36,195 bases of DNA, from assembly GCA_902806205.1 (NCBI GenBank), contig CADCVR010000015.1, positions 1 to 36,195 of the forward strand, read 5' to 3'. A program made the position numbers and the translations under genes. The stretch comes from an uncultured Solirubrobacteraceae bacterium. GTDB taxonomy: Bacteria; Actinomycetota; Thermoleophilia; Solirubrobacterales; Solirubrobacteraceae. The notes beneath the pieces were generated by a model that worked only from the letters and a program-made list of their open reading frames with translations, made no database searches and was not told where the DNA came from. Below are positions 14,813-24,480 of this stretch, in pieces (positions within the stretch are counted from its first letter, which is position 1; each line of letters begins with the position of its first letter).

Positions 14813-14877
14813 AGCTTATACGTTCGACCGCTGAATGTCATTGGACCTACTGCCCACTTGGTGGCAACGTTCATCCC
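14813..14877. promoter_or_regulatory. Divergent promoter region of lysR and the 115-aa gene
   Basis: A 65-base AT-richer gap. It holds TGCC-N8-GGCA at 14851-14866, a candidate operator half-site pair, and ACGTTC occurs twice (14820-14825 and 14867-14872). No perfect T-N11-A box was seen, so operator placement is uncertain. Confidence 0.3.
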
Positions 14878-15225
14878 ATGCCCGCCACCGAACTGCCCTC
14901 CGCGATTCTCGCGATTCGTCCCGCCACCGCTGAGGACACCGCCGTCGTCGCGCGCCTCGCCGCGCTCGACACCGCCGCGGTGCCCACGGGGGCGCTCCTG
15001 CTCGGCGTGGTCGACGGGGCGCCCCTCGCGGCCATCTCCGTCGACACGGGCGCCGTCGTCGCCGATCCGTTCTCCCCCACCGCCGGTCTCGTCGCCCTGC
15101 TGCACCAGCGTGCCGACCGCCTGCGCGCTCCGGCGCCGCGCCACCGCGGCGTGCGCGACCTGCTTGCCCGCCGCGAGCCTCGCGCCCGGGCGGCGTGGAC
15201 GCCGGTTCCCGGAGAAGGAGGATGA
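14878..15225 (+). CDS. 115-aa protein resembling the N-terminal part of GNAT acetyltransferases
   Basis: ATG 14878. The opening AILAIRPATAEDTAVVARLA followed by ALDTAAVPTGALLLGVVDGA, PLAAISVDTGAVVADPFSPT and AGLVALLHQRADRLR matches a short actinobacterial protein family. It shows the first helix and strands of a GNAT fold but no acetyl-CoA loop (R/Q-x-x-G-x-G/A). It is unlikely to be a working acetyltransferase on this evidence. It may be a stand-alone small domain. It lies 34 bases upstream of the TldD/PmbA-like gene on the same strand and is divergent from lysR, so it probably starts a four-gene regulated block ending in pncA. Confidence 0.65.
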   Translation: MPATELPSAILAIRPATAEDTAVVARLAALDTAAVPTGALLLGVVDGAPLAAISVDTGAVVADPFSPTAGLVALLHQRADRLRAPAPRHRGVRDLLARREPRARAAWTPVPGEGG

Positions 15226-15259
15226 CCCGCACGTCCCCGCGCGGCTAGCGTGACCGCCG

Positions 15260-16597
15260 ATGAACGCCGATCCATCCGAGCTGGCCCGCCGGACCCTCGC
15301 CCTCGCCGGGACGGATCCGGTGCAGGTCACGGTGACGGCGGTCAGCACGGCGACGCGGTGCTTCACCGCGACGGGAAGCGACGATCCGGTCGTCACCGAA
15401 GCGCTCGAGGTTCACGTGCTCGTCCTGCGTGGCGGGCACCCGGGCGCTGCGGTCACCCGAGGCACCGGCGAGCGCGAGCTGCTCACGGCGCTCGAGCAGG
15501 CCGCCTCCGCCGCCGCGAGCGCAGCGGCCGCCGGCGCACCGGGCCCGCATCCTGGCCTGCCAGCGCCGCGGCCCATCCGAGCGCACGCGGGCTACGACCC
15601 CGCCACCGCCCGCCACGAGGCGAGCGCGGCCGAGACGGCGATCGCCACCGTCGTCGCGGCCGCCCCCGGCCTCGGGGTCGAGGGCACCTGGACGACGCGG
15701 GCCGCGGAGACCGCGATCGCCTCGACCGCTGGAGTGGAGCTTCGCGACCGCGTCACCCGTGCGGTCCTCGACGTCACCGTGCGCGACCAGCACACGGACG
15801 GCACGGGCGCCGCCTGCGCAGCCGCGGCCCGGGCGGGTGAGCTCGACGCAGCCGATGTCGTGGCGCGCGCGCTGCTGCTCCTCCTACCGGGCAAGCCCAC
15901 CGGGGTCGAGGCGGGTACGGTCCCGGTGGTCCTCGGGCCGGAGGCCGTCGCCGCGGTGCTCACGGTGCTCGCCCGCACCGCCTTCGACGGCCTCGCCCAC
16001 GCCGAGGGGCGCGGCACGCTCGCCGGCCGCCTCGGCACGCGGGTGGCCGCCTCGGCGATCAACCTCGCAGACGCACCCCGCTTCGCGCGCACCCTCCCTG
16101 CCGCGTTCGACCTGGACGGCGTGCCCAAGGCGCCCGTGCCGCTGATCCAGGATGGCGTGGCGCACCGCGTCGTGCACGACGTGCGCAGTGCCGCGCGGGC
16201 CGGTGGAGCGGCCGCGTCCACGGGTCACGCGACGGCGCCCGGCGGCGCGGAGGACGGGCCCCGCCCCGAGCATCTCGTGCTGAGCGGGGGCGGTGCGGCC
16301 GACATCGCGGAGCTCTGCGCCCCGGTCGCACGCGGCCTCTACGTCAACCGCCTGTGGTACGACTCGGCCATCGCCCCCGATGAGCTCGTCGCCACCGCCC
16401 ACGGCAGCCTATGCATCGAGCGGGGGCGCCCCGCCGGCCCCGCCGCCGGCGTCCGCCTCGCCGCCGACCCGCTTGCGGTCCTGCGCGGCACGGAGGCGCT
16501 GACCATGGCCCAGTGGCTCGTCCCGCAGGGCGCCCGCGCGAGCGTCGTCACTCCGGGACTGCGCACCACCGGCCTGGCGGCGCTGGAGCCCGCCTGA
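15260..16597 (+). CDS. TldD/PmbA (TldE) family protein
   Basis: 445 codons from ATG 15260. The family forms TldD-TldE heterodimers acting as metalloproteases that mature modified peptides such as microcins, and degrade unfolded peptides. Only TldD carries the HExxxH zinc site; none is seen here, so this copy is TldE/PmbA-like. Recognisable parts are VPVVLGPEAVAAVLTVLART, GRLGTRVAASAINLADAPRF, FDLDGVPKAPVPLIQDGVAH and GLYVNRLWYDSAIAPDELVA. The N-terminus is alanine-rich and divergent. A TldD partner is not in the window, although the two are usually adjacent; it may lie elsewhere. The stop overlaps the next start (TGATG). Confidence 0.8.
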   Translation: MNADPSELARRTLALAGTDPVQVTVTAVSTATRCFTATGSDDPVVTEALEVHVLVLRGGHPGAAVTRGTGERELLTALEQAASAAASAAAAGAPGPHPGLPAPRPIRAHAGYDPATARHEASAAETAIATVVAAAPGLGVEGTWTTRAAETAIASTAGVELRDRVTRAVLDVTVRDQHTDGTGAACAAAARAGELDAADVVARALLLLLPGKPTGVEAGTVPVVLGPEAVAAVLTVLARTAFDGLAHAEGRGTLAGRLGTRVAASAINLADAPRFARTLPAAFDLDGVPKAPVPLIQDGVAHRVVHDVRSAARAGGAAASTGHATAPGGAEDGPRPEHLVLSGGGAADIAELCAPVARGLYVNRLWYDSAIAPDELVATAHGSLCIERGRPAGPAAGVRLAADPLAVLRGTEALTMAQWLVPQGARASVVTPGLRTTGLAALEPA

Positions 16598-17142
16598 TGG
16601 CAGGCGCACTGCTCATCGTCGACGTTCAGCGGGACTTCTGCCCCGGCGGCGCCCTCGCCGTGCCCGACGGCGACGCCGTCGTGCCGCGGGCCAACGCAAT
16701 GGCGCGCTCGGGCGCCTTCGACCTCGTCGTGGCCACGCGCGACTGGCACCCGGTCGACCACGGCTCGTTCACCGACGCCGATCCGCCGGGGCGATGGCCG
16801 GTCCACTGCGTCCAGGGGACTCCGGGCGCCGAGCTCCACCCAGATCTCGACCGCGACGCGATCGACACCGTGATCGACAAGGGAACCGCGGTCGACACGG
16901 AGGGCTACTCGGGCTTCGACGGCACCGAGCTCGCCGAACTCCTCCGCCGACGCGGGATCGATCGGGTCACGGTCGTCGGCCTGGCGACGGACTACTGCGT
17001 CCGCGCCACAGCGCTGGACGCGCGGGCGGAAGGCTTCGCCGTGGCGGTCGACCCGGCGGCGACGCGGGCGGTCGATGTCGCGCCCGGCGACGGAGACCGC
17101 GCGCTCGACGAGCTGCGCGCGGCAGGCGTCAGCGTCGGTTGA
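16597..17142 (+). CDS. pncA: Nicotinamidase
   Basis: 181 codons from ATG 16597, overlapping the previous stop by one base, so translational coupling is likely. Isochorismatase-like hydrolase fold. Catalytic triad: D9 (LLIVDVQRDF), K95 (VIDKGT) and C134 (ATDYCVRAT). Metal ligands: D49, H51 and H55 (RDWHPVDHGSF). The cis-peptide region VVGLATDYCV and the substrate-side VHCVQGTPGAELHP are typical of nicotinamidases. It converts nicotinamide to nicotinate plus ammonia in the NAD salvage pathway, in the cytosol. Length is near the usual 180-190 residues. The link to TldE-like upstream is positional only. Confidence 0.92.
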   Translation: MAGALLIVDVQRDFCPGGALAVPDGDAVVPRANAMARSGAFDLVVATRDWHPVDHGSFTDADPPGRWPVHCVQGTPGAELHPDLDRDAIDTVIDKGTAVDTEGYSGFDGTELAELLRRRGIDRVTVVGLATDYCVRATALDARAEGFAVAVDPAATRAVDVAPGDGDRALDELRAAGVSVG

Positions 17143-17157
17143 CGCCGCCCGCAGCGG

Positions 17158-17391
17158 CTACTCCCAGGGCGTCTTCAGCAGGACGATCGTGTTGAGCACG
17201 AAGAGGATCGAGATCGCCACGGTGTAGCGGTTGAGGTTGCGCTCCACCATGGAGCCACCGCCGAGGCGCCCCGCGCCCGAACCGACGCCGAAGGCACCCG
17301 AGAGGCCGGCATCCTTCCCGGAGTGCATGAGCACCAGGAAGATGATCGCCACCGAGAGGAAGACCTGGATCACCGAGAGGATCGTTTCCAT
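17158..17391 (-). CDS. secG: Protein-export membrane protein SecG
   Basis: 77 codons from ATG 17391. Two membrane spans: VIQVFLSVAIIFLVLMHSGK (residues 7-26, running to the conserved H-S-G-K-D-A-G-L) and YTVAISILFVLNTIVLL (about 56-72). Between them is the glycine-rich cytosolic loop GLSGAFGVGSGAGRLGGGSM. SecG is the small non-essential subunit of the SecYEG translocon and helps SecA-driven export. Length is normal. It is the last gene of the minus-strand block that includes the cytochrome c maturation genes, 92 bases after the CcmI-like gene, and converges on pncA with a 15-base gap. Confidence 0.9.
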   Translation of the reverse strand: METILSVIQVFLSVAIIFLVLMHSGKDAGLSGAFGVGSGAGRLGGGSMVERNLNRYTVAISILFVLNTIVLLKTPWE

Positions 17392-17483
17392 CGTCTTCGA
17401 TGGTAGCCGGTGGGTTCAGAAGCTGTTCTCGAGAAAGAGCGGTGCGCCGCGGAAAACCGTCTCGCGGCACCGGAACTCGCCGC

Positions 17484-17843
17484 TCAGGCGCCGTCGCGGG
17501 AGGCCGAGGATGCCTCGCCCGCACGAGCGGGCGCTCCTGCGTCTTCGACCGGTGCCGGCGTGGCTCCGAGCGCGTCGAGGCGGCGCAACAGGTCGATGGC
17601 CTCCCCCCGGCGCGCGCGATCCTGGGCACGGAAGTCCTCCAGGGTGAGCTTGCCCGTGCGGAAGTCCATCTCGAGCTCACGGATCTCACGGTACTTCGCG
17701 CGCTTGGCCTCTTGGAGCGCCTCGATGTCGCGGCGCTCGCGCTCGTCGGCGGCCTCCGCCGTCCCCGAGCGCAACGGGATCCCGACGAGCAGGACCACGA
17801 AGGCGAAGAGCACGATCACCGCGATGAGCGCCACCGGGTCCAC
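17484..17843 (-). CDS. CcmI-like membrane-anchored cytochrome c biogenesis protein
   Basis: 119 codons from ATG 17843. One N-terminal span (VALIAVIVLFAFVVLLVGIP, residues 4-23) is followed by a long charged coiled-coil region: ADERERRDIEALQEAKRAKY, REIRELEMDFRTGKLTLEDF, RAQDRARRGEAIDLLRRLDA. The L-E-x-x-K-x-x-K-Y-R-E-I-x-E-x-E-x-D-x-x-T-G-K-L-x-x-x-D-F pattern is that of the N-terminal part of CcmI/CycH, which helps deliver apocytochrome c; the TPR half is absent. It starts 16 bases after the ccmF stop, so it is co-transcribed. The alanine-rich tail is probably disordered. Confidence 0.7.
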   Translation of the reverse strand: MDPVALIAVIVLFAFVVLLVGIPLRSGTAEAADERERRDIEALQEAKRAKYREIRELEMDFRTGKLTLEDFRAQDRARRGEAIDLLRRLDALGATPAPVEDAGAPARAGEASSASRDGA

Positions 17844-17859
17844 GACTACTCCCCGCAGG

Positions 17860-20052
<2,193 letters not shown>

Positions 20053-20072
20053 GCGTCAAGCCCTCGAGGCCA

Positions 20073-20480
20073 TCAGGACGGCGTCTCGCTCGCGGCCTCG
20101 TACTTGGAGGGGCACTTCGTCACGAGTGAATCCTTCTCGCCCACGAAGATCGGGCCCTCCTTGCGGACCGTGATGATGACCTCACGGCCCTCCCGGAAGG
20201 GATCCGGCACGGCGCCCGTGTACCGCACCGGCACCGACGCGTCGCCTTCGCGGGCCTTGACGCGGAACTCCATCGTCGAGCCGTCGCGGGCGACGCTGCC
20301 GTCGGCGACCTTGCCCGTCAGCTCATAGGACTGCCCGACGACCGCGCTGGCCATCAGGCGGCCCGGATCGACGGCCTCGCTCGAGGTGTTGAAGCTCGTG
20401 TAGACCAGGGCGGCAGCCAGCAGGACGGCAGCAGCGAGGGCGACGACGAGGCGGGTCTTGCGCTTCCGGGAAGGGTCCAT
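20073..20480 (-). CDS. ccmE: Haem chaperone CcmE, cysteine (C-x3-Y) variant
   Basis: 135 codons from ATG 20480; the longer frame upstream is not family-like. Residues 1-10 are basic, followed by a membrane anchor (LVVALAAAVLLAAALVYTSF, 11-30). The outer OB-fold domain follows: VVGQSYELTGKVADGSVARD, TMEFRVKAREGDASVPVRYT, AVPDPFREGREVIITVRKEG and PIFVGEKDSLVTKCPSKYE. In classical CcmE the last motif is H-x-x-x-Y and the histidine binds haem covalently. Here it is C123-P-S-K-Y127. Cysteine-type CcmE proteins are known from some Desulfovibrio and archaea. It hands haem to CcmF, whose gene follows. No Shine-Dalgarno site is visible; GATACT 14 bases upstream of ATG could be a -10. Confidence 0.92.
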   Translation of the reverse strand: MDPSRKRKTRLVVALAAAVLLAAALVYTSFNTSSEAVDPGRLMASAVVGQSYELTGKVADGSVARDGSTMEFRVKAREGDASVPVRYTGAVPDPFREGREVIITVRKEGPIFVGEKDSLVTKCPSKYEAASETPS

Positions 20481-20551
20481 GCTGGAAGGTGAGTATCGCA
20501 AAAGAGGTGGCGCGCGAGCAGGCTCCGGCCGAGCCGGCGAGAAGCCGATGA

Positions 20552-20589
20552 GAGAAGCGAAACCCCCGCGGTCCGGCGGGGTTCTTCTC
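20552..20589. terminator. Long hairpin between divergent ccmE and zinc-ribbon gene
   Basis: GAGAAG (20552-20557) and AACCCC (20561-20566) pair with GGGGTT (20578-20583) and CTTCTC (20584-20589), giving a 12-bp stem with one 3-base bulge and an 11-base GC loop. A-rich/T-rich shoulders resemble a bidirectional intrinsic terminator. It lies 71 bases before the ccmE start and 9 before the plus-strand start, upstream of both genes, which is odd for a terminator. Confidence 0.5.
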
Positions 20590-20598
20590 CTGTAGAGC

Positions 20599-20871
20599 AT
20601 GCGTCTCTCCCGATCCCGCTTCCACGCCGCCCCTCCTGAGCGCCGCCCGCACGCGAAGCCCCAGCCGCCTGCCCCGGCGCCGGGTTCACCTCCCGCCGAG
20701 CCCGAGCCCGAGCCCGCGCTCGAGCCCGCGCTCGCCGCGGAGCGCCGCCTGCGCTCCGCGGGCGGCCCCGACGACCGTGCGACCTACGCGTGCCGCTGTG
20801 GCGCGGTGTTCCCCGCGGCACCGACGACGTCGGTCTCGTGCCCGCTGTGCGGAATCCACCAGGCCTGGTGA
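20599..20871 (+). CDS. 90-aa zinc-ribbon protein
   Basis: ATG 20599. The N-terminal two thirds are proline/glutamate-rich (PQPPAPAPGSPPAEPEPEPA) and probably disordered. The C-terminus is a treble-clef-like ribbon: TYACRCGAVFPAAPTTSVSC followed by PLCGIHQAW, with C65, C67, C81 and C84 as likely zinc ligands. A short protein with this exact ending occurs in many related genomes; its role is unknown, perhaps nucleic-acid binding. It is divergent from ccmE and lies 25 bases before the thiamine-binding gene on the same strand. Confidence 0.7.
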   Translation: MRLSRSRFHAAPPERRPHAKPQPPAPAPGSPPAEPEPEPALEPALAAERRLRSAGGPDDRATYACRCGAVFPAAPTTSVSCPLCGIHQAW

Positions 20872-20896
20872 GGGCCCTCCACCGGCGCGATCCGGC

Positions 20897-21205
20897 GTGG
20901 CGACCGCCGAGCTGACCGTCGTCTCGCTGGGCCGGGCGGAGGTCGGCGCCAGCGCCTACGTCGCCGAGATCCAGCGCCGGCTGGCCGCGCAGGATCGCGT
21001 GGCCTACGCGATGCACGCGATGGGCACGAACCTCGACGGCAGCGTCGAGGACATCCTCGCGCTCGTCGCCGTGCTCCACGCCGTGCCGTTCGAGCTCGGG
21101 ATCCCGCGCGTCTACACGGTGCTCAAGCTCGACGAGCGCCGCGACAAGCCGGCGTCGCTGGAGTCGAAGGTCGCCTCGGTGCGCGCGCTGCTCGACCCGA
21201 CGTAG
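20897..21205 (+). CDS. MTH1187/YqgV-family thiamine-binding protein
   Basis: 102 codons from GTG 20897, chosen because the family alignment begins at AELTVVSLGRAEVGASAYVA. The body (EIQRRLAAQDRVAYAMHAMG, TNLDGSVEDILALVAVLHAV, PFELGIPRVYTVLKLDERRD) and the end (SLESKVASVRALL) match the ferredoxin-like MTH1187 fold that tetramerises and binds thiamine or its pyrimidine. The conserved M-G-T and R-V-x-T-x-x-K-x-D-x-R-R-D-K are intact. Cytosolic; its cellular role is not well settled. No strong ribosome site. Probably co-transcribed with the zinc-ribbon gene. Confidence 0.85.
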   Translation: MATAELTVVSLGRAEVGASAYVAEIQRRLAAQDRVAYAMHAMGTNLDGSVEDILALVAVLHAVPFELGIPRVYTVLKLDERRDKPASLESKVASVRALLDPT

Positions 21206-21295
21206 ATCCGCCTCCGGGACGGACGCAGTTCCGGGCCGGCGGTCAGAACGTCCCCGGATCTGCTTGCGCCCGTGGACTCCGGGTAGGGTCGGCCG

Positions 21296-21568
21296 ATGAT
21301 CAGATTCCTGCTCAAGGCCGAGCTCCCGCTGCTGATCGCGTCGGGCATCGTCGGCCAGAAGCTCGCCGCGAAGCTGTGGGCCGCGGCCGTCGGCAGCCCG
21401 GTGCCCGATACCGCGCAGGAGCGCGTCCGCCCGGCGCAGCTCATCCCGGCCGCGATCCTGGAGGGGACGCTCTACAAACTGACCCGCATGGCGATGGACC
21501 GCGGCCTGCGCGTCGCCGCCGCGAGGTCGGGGGGCACCTGGATCGGCAAGACCGGCGAGGGCGAGTAG
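21296..21568 (+). CDS. DUF4235 small membrane-associated protein
   Basis: 90 codons from ATG 21296. The segment LLIASGIVGQKLAAKLWAAA, then VGSPVPDTAQERVRPAQLIP, AAILEGTLYKLTRMAMDRG, is the DUF4235 pattern of one hydrophobic helix with a conserved G-x-x-x-x-K-x-W and a second amphipathic helix. Such proteins are widespread in actinobacteria and of unknown function. The 90-base gap upstream shows no recognisable site. The C-terminus (SGGTWIGKTGEGE) is soluble. Confidence 0.8.
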   Translation: MIRFLLKAELPLLIASGIVGQKLAAKLWAAAVGSPVPDTAQERVRPAQLIPAAILEGTLYKLTRMAMDRGLRVAAARSGGTWIGKTGEGE

Positions 21569-21664
21569 CGCGCTTCTCGTCCGCGGCGACCTCTCCGAGC
21601 ACCAGGTCTGGCGCAGCGTGGCGTTGTAGTGGCAGTGCCTGCACACCGGAGTCAAGGAGGGAAC

Positions 21665-22048
21665 GTGCCGATGCCTCGACTGAAGATGCTGATCTGCGAT
21701 GACGCGGTGCTGTACGCGACGATGCTGTCGGCGTGGTTCAGCCACGACGCGGAGATCGAGGTCGTCGGCGTCGCGTCCTCGGCCGAAGAGGTCCTCGAGC
21801 AGGCCGAGCGGCTCAAGCCGGATGTCATCGTCCTCGATCACCTTCTGCCCGACGGGAGCTCGGCGCAGCTCATGCCGCAGTTGCGAGCGCGAGTGCCGGG
21901 CGCCGCCATCGTTCTCATCTCCGGGTTGCCCGAGGATCTGCTGGCCCGGACGGCCGCCGACGTCGGAGCGCAGGCGTGGGTGCCGAAGGCGTCCAACCAT
22001 GACGACATCCGGGCGGAGATCCTCAGGGCTGCGGCCGCCCCGCGATGA
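21665..22048 (+). CDS. Single-domain response regulator (first of pair)
   Basis: 127 codons from GTG 21665, which has an ideal ribosome site (AAGGAGG) four bases before it; ATG 21671 is the alternative. Only a receiver domain: acidic pocket D12/D13 (LICDDAVLY), phospho-acceptor D58 (VIVLDHLLPDGS), switch S86 (IVLISGLPED) and K108 (AWVPKAS). No output domain follows. It likely receives phosphate from the PAS-GAF kinase encoded convergently nearby and passes it on or binds a partner. Its stop overlaps the next receiver's start in ATGA, so the two are co-translated. Confidence 0.88.
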   Translation: MPMPRLKMLICDDAVLYATMLSAWFSHDAEIEVVGVASSAEEVLEQAERLKPDVIVLDHLLPDGSSAQLMPQLRARVPGAAIVLISGLPEDLLARTAADVGAQAWVPKASNHDDIRAEILRAAAAPR

Positions 22049-22455
22049 TTCGCCCGCATCGGCGTCATACTGCGGCGGTGCTCCGGGTGGCTCTCTGTGA
22101 CGACGACGCGAACTTCCGCGCTCTGGTGCGGGTCGTGCTGACGGGCGAGGACGACATGGAGGTCGTCAGCGAGAGCTGCGACGGGCGCGAATGCGTCGAA
22201 CGGATCGCCAAGACGCGCCCCGATGCGGTCCTGCTGGATCTGATGATGCCCCGGATGCTCGGGTTCGAAGCGATCCCGAAGCTGACCGACGCGTCGCCGG
22301 ACACCAAGGTCATCGTGCTCTCCAGCCTGCCGGCGGAGCGCGTAGAGGCGACCGTCCGTCAGCTCGGAGCGATCGGCTTCATCCAAAAGGGCGGCGGGCA
22401 GCTCGTCGACTCGCTGCCCGGTCAGGTCCGCGCCGCCCTGCGCGACGTGGCCTGA
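22045..22455 (+). CDS. Single-domain response regulator (second of pair)
   Basis: 136 codons from ATG 22045 in an ATGA overlap; GTG 22078, just before LRVALCDDDANF, is an alternative and fits the family better. Receiver domain with D19-D21, acceptor D65 (AVLLDLMMPRMLGFEAIPKL), switch S93 (VIVLSSLPAERV) and K115 (GFIQKGGGQL). The C-terminal helix ends SLPGQVRAALRDVA with no effector domain. It ends one base before the stop of the convergent histidine kinase gene. Confidence 0.88.
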   Translation: MIRPHRRHTAAVLRVALCDDDANFRALVRVVLTGEDDMEVVSESCDGRECVERIAKTRPDAVLLDLMMPRMLGFEAIPKLTDASPDTKVIVLSSLPAERVEATVRQLGAIGFIQKGGGQLVDSLPGQVRAALRDVA

Positions 22456-24480
22456 TCACTGCGCAGCCGCCTCGCCGTCGTCGGCGGGAAGCGTGAAGGA
22501 GAACACGCTGCCGCCGCCGGGCCGCGCATCGACCCACAGCCGCCCACCGTGCCCGGACACGACCTTCGCGGCCACAGCCAGGCCGATGCCCGTTCCCTCG
22601 TAGCCGACGCCGCCGGCGCCACGGCGGAACATCGCGAACACCTCGCCGGCCTCCTCCGGCGCCACGCCGATGCCGTTGTCGCTGACGTCCACCCGGACCA
22701 TGTCGCCGTCGCGCCGCCCGAGGATCTCCACCTCGGGCCGGCGTTCGGGCGGCGTGAACTTCAACGCGTTGGCCAGGAGATTCTGAAAGACCTGCGCGAG
22801 CTGGATCCGGTCGGCGACGACCCGGGGGAAATCGCCGACCGTGACCTGGGCGTCACGGACCTCGACCTCCGACGCCAGCCCGACGAGTACCTCCTCGACG
22901 ACCGGTCGTGGGTCGACCGGCATCCGCTCGGTCTCCGCCCCGCCCGCCCGCGCGTAGGAGAGAAGCCTCGTGAGCAGCCGGCTGCTGCCCTCCGCGCTTT
23001 CGAGGATCATGCGCACGAACTGCTGCCCCTCTGAGCCCAGCGCCCCGCTGTGGCGGCGTTCGAGCAGCTCTGCGAAGCCGGTGATGGTCTGCAGCGGCGT
23101 GCGCAGGTCGTGTGCGGCGATGTGCGCGAAGGCCTCGAGTTCGGCGTTCGAGCGCTGGAGCTCCACCGCGGTCCGCTCGCGGAGCTCGGCAAGGCGGCGG
23201 GCGGCGGTGACGTCCTCGATCTGCGCGATCAGGTACCCGCCGGAGGGCTCACGCACAAGCGACACGCCCATGCGCACCCACACCGTGTCCCCGGTGGCCT
23301 GCACGAAGCGAAACTCCGTGTCGTCGCTGTCGTCCTCGTCGTGCTCACCGGCGGCCACCCGAGCCAGAAGCGACTCGAGGGCGGGGGTGTCCTCGGGACC
23401 GACGATGTCGCAGACAGCCCCCCGGAGAAGGTCCTCGCGCGCCCGGCCGGTGATCCGGCACAGCGCCGGGTTGACGTCCATCCAGGCGCCCCCGGCGTCG
23501 AGGAGCGCCATGCCGATCGGCGCGTGCAGGAAGGCGTTCGCGAACCGCTGCCTCGCCTCGTCGAGACGCTCCTCGGTCTCACGCCGCCGGAGGTACTCCC
23601 CCGCCTGGCTCGCGACGGTCATGAGCAGGTCGCGCAGGTTGTCGTCACCCGGCGCCGCTTCGCGGGTGAAGCACTCCAGGGCTCCCAGCCCGCGGCCCTC
23701 CGTCAGCAGCGGCAGGCACACGCCCCCGCGCAGCCCGCTCGCGCGCGCCCCTTCCAGACGCCGGAAGACGGGCGAAGCCTCGAGATCGTCCAGCCATACG
23801 GGGCGCCCCGCTTCAAGCGCCCAGCCGGGAAGGCCACTCCCCGGAGCGAGGGCCAAGGCCATCGACGCGCGGACGAACTCCCGCGTCGCGCCGGGATCTG
23901 CCTGCCACGCGTGGCGGACGCGCAACTTCCCGTCGCCGTCGAGCAGCCAGAGGACGCCGACGTCCCACCCGAGCGCGCAGGTCAGCTCCTTCACGATGCT
24001 CTCGCCCGTCTCGGCCGCGGAGCGCGACTCGGCGAGAACCGCGGTGACCGCGAGCTGCGCACGGAGATGGCGCTCCTGACGCCGGCGGACGGTGATGTCG
24101 CGGATGACCGCGGTCAGCGTGCGCTGCCGCCCGGTACCCGTACTGCCCAGGGACAGCTCGATCGGGAACTCCCGGCCGTCGGCGCACGACGCGGTGACCT
24201 CCACGGTGGTGCCGATCAACTCCCCCTCGCCGGTGGCGACGTGCCGCATGTAGGCGACATGGTGGACGCCGCGGAGGCGCTCGGGCATCAACAACGTGAG
24301 CGACCGGCCGACCATGAACGCCGCCGGGTAGCCGAACAGCCGCTCCGCCGCAGGGTTGACGTAGGCGATCCGGTCGTCCACGTCGCCCGTCACGATCGCG
24401 TCAGGAGCCGTCTCGGCGAACGCCCGGAACTGCGAATCCACCTGCCCCGCGTCAGACGTCTCCCGTACGCCGCGTTCCAT
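22456..24480 (-). CDS. Cytosolic PAS-GAF-PAS hybrid sensor histidine kinase
   Basis: 674 codons from ATG 24480; the longer frame adds an unlikely tryptophan/proline-rich start. No membrane span. PAS-1 (about 17-135) is FRAFAETAPDAIVTGDVDDR...LFGYPAAFMVGRSLTLLMPE. GAF (about 150-300) includes ALGWDVGVLWLLDGDGKLRV and GGVCLPLLTEGRGLGALECF. PAS-2 (about 310-430) is FANAFLHAPIGMALLDAGGA...FVQATGDTVWVRMGV. The HisKA box is AHIAAHDLRTPLQTITGF, with the phospho-histidine. HATPase motifs follow: N box QNLLANALKF, G1 DNGIGV, G2 GTGIGLAVA. It likely autophosphorylates and feeds the two receivers encoded convergently; the input signal is unknown. Confidence 0.92.
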   Translation of the reverse strand: MERGVRETSDAGQVDSQFRAFAETAPDAIVTGDVDDRIAYVNPAAERLFGYPAAFMVGRSLTLLMPERLRGVHHVAYMRHVATGEGELIGTTVEVTASCADGREFPIELSLGSTGTGRQRTLTAVIRDITVRRRQERHLRAQLAVTAVLAESRSAAETGESIVKELTCALGWDVGVLWLLDGDGKLRVRHAWQADPGATREFVRASMALALAPGSGLPGWALEAGRPVWLDDLEASPVFRRLEGARASGLRGGVCLPLLTEGRGLGALECFTREAAPGDDNLRDLLMTVASQAGEYLRRRETEERLDEARQRFANAFLHAPIGMALLDAGGAWMDVNPALCRITGRAREDLLRGAVCDIVGPEDTPALESLLARVAAGEHDEDDSDDTEFRFVQATGDTVWVRMGVSLVREPSGGYLIAQIEDVTAARRLAELRERTAVELQRSNAELEAFAHIAAHDLRTPLQTITGFAELLERRHSGALGSEGQQFVRMILESAEGSSRLLTRLLSYARAGGAETERMPVDPRPVVEEVLVGLASEVEVRDAQVTVGDFPRVVADRIQLAQVFQNLLANALKFTPPERRPEVEILGRRDGDMVRVDVSDNGIGVAPEEAGEVFAMFRRGAGGVGYEGTGIGLAVAAKVVSGHGGRLWVDARPGGGSVFSFTLPADDGEAAAQ

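Noticed and set aside
20354-22000. 548-codon minus frame over the zinc-ribbon to response-regulator genes
   Set aside because: Crosses five well supported plus-strand genes; composition is typical of antisense shadow.
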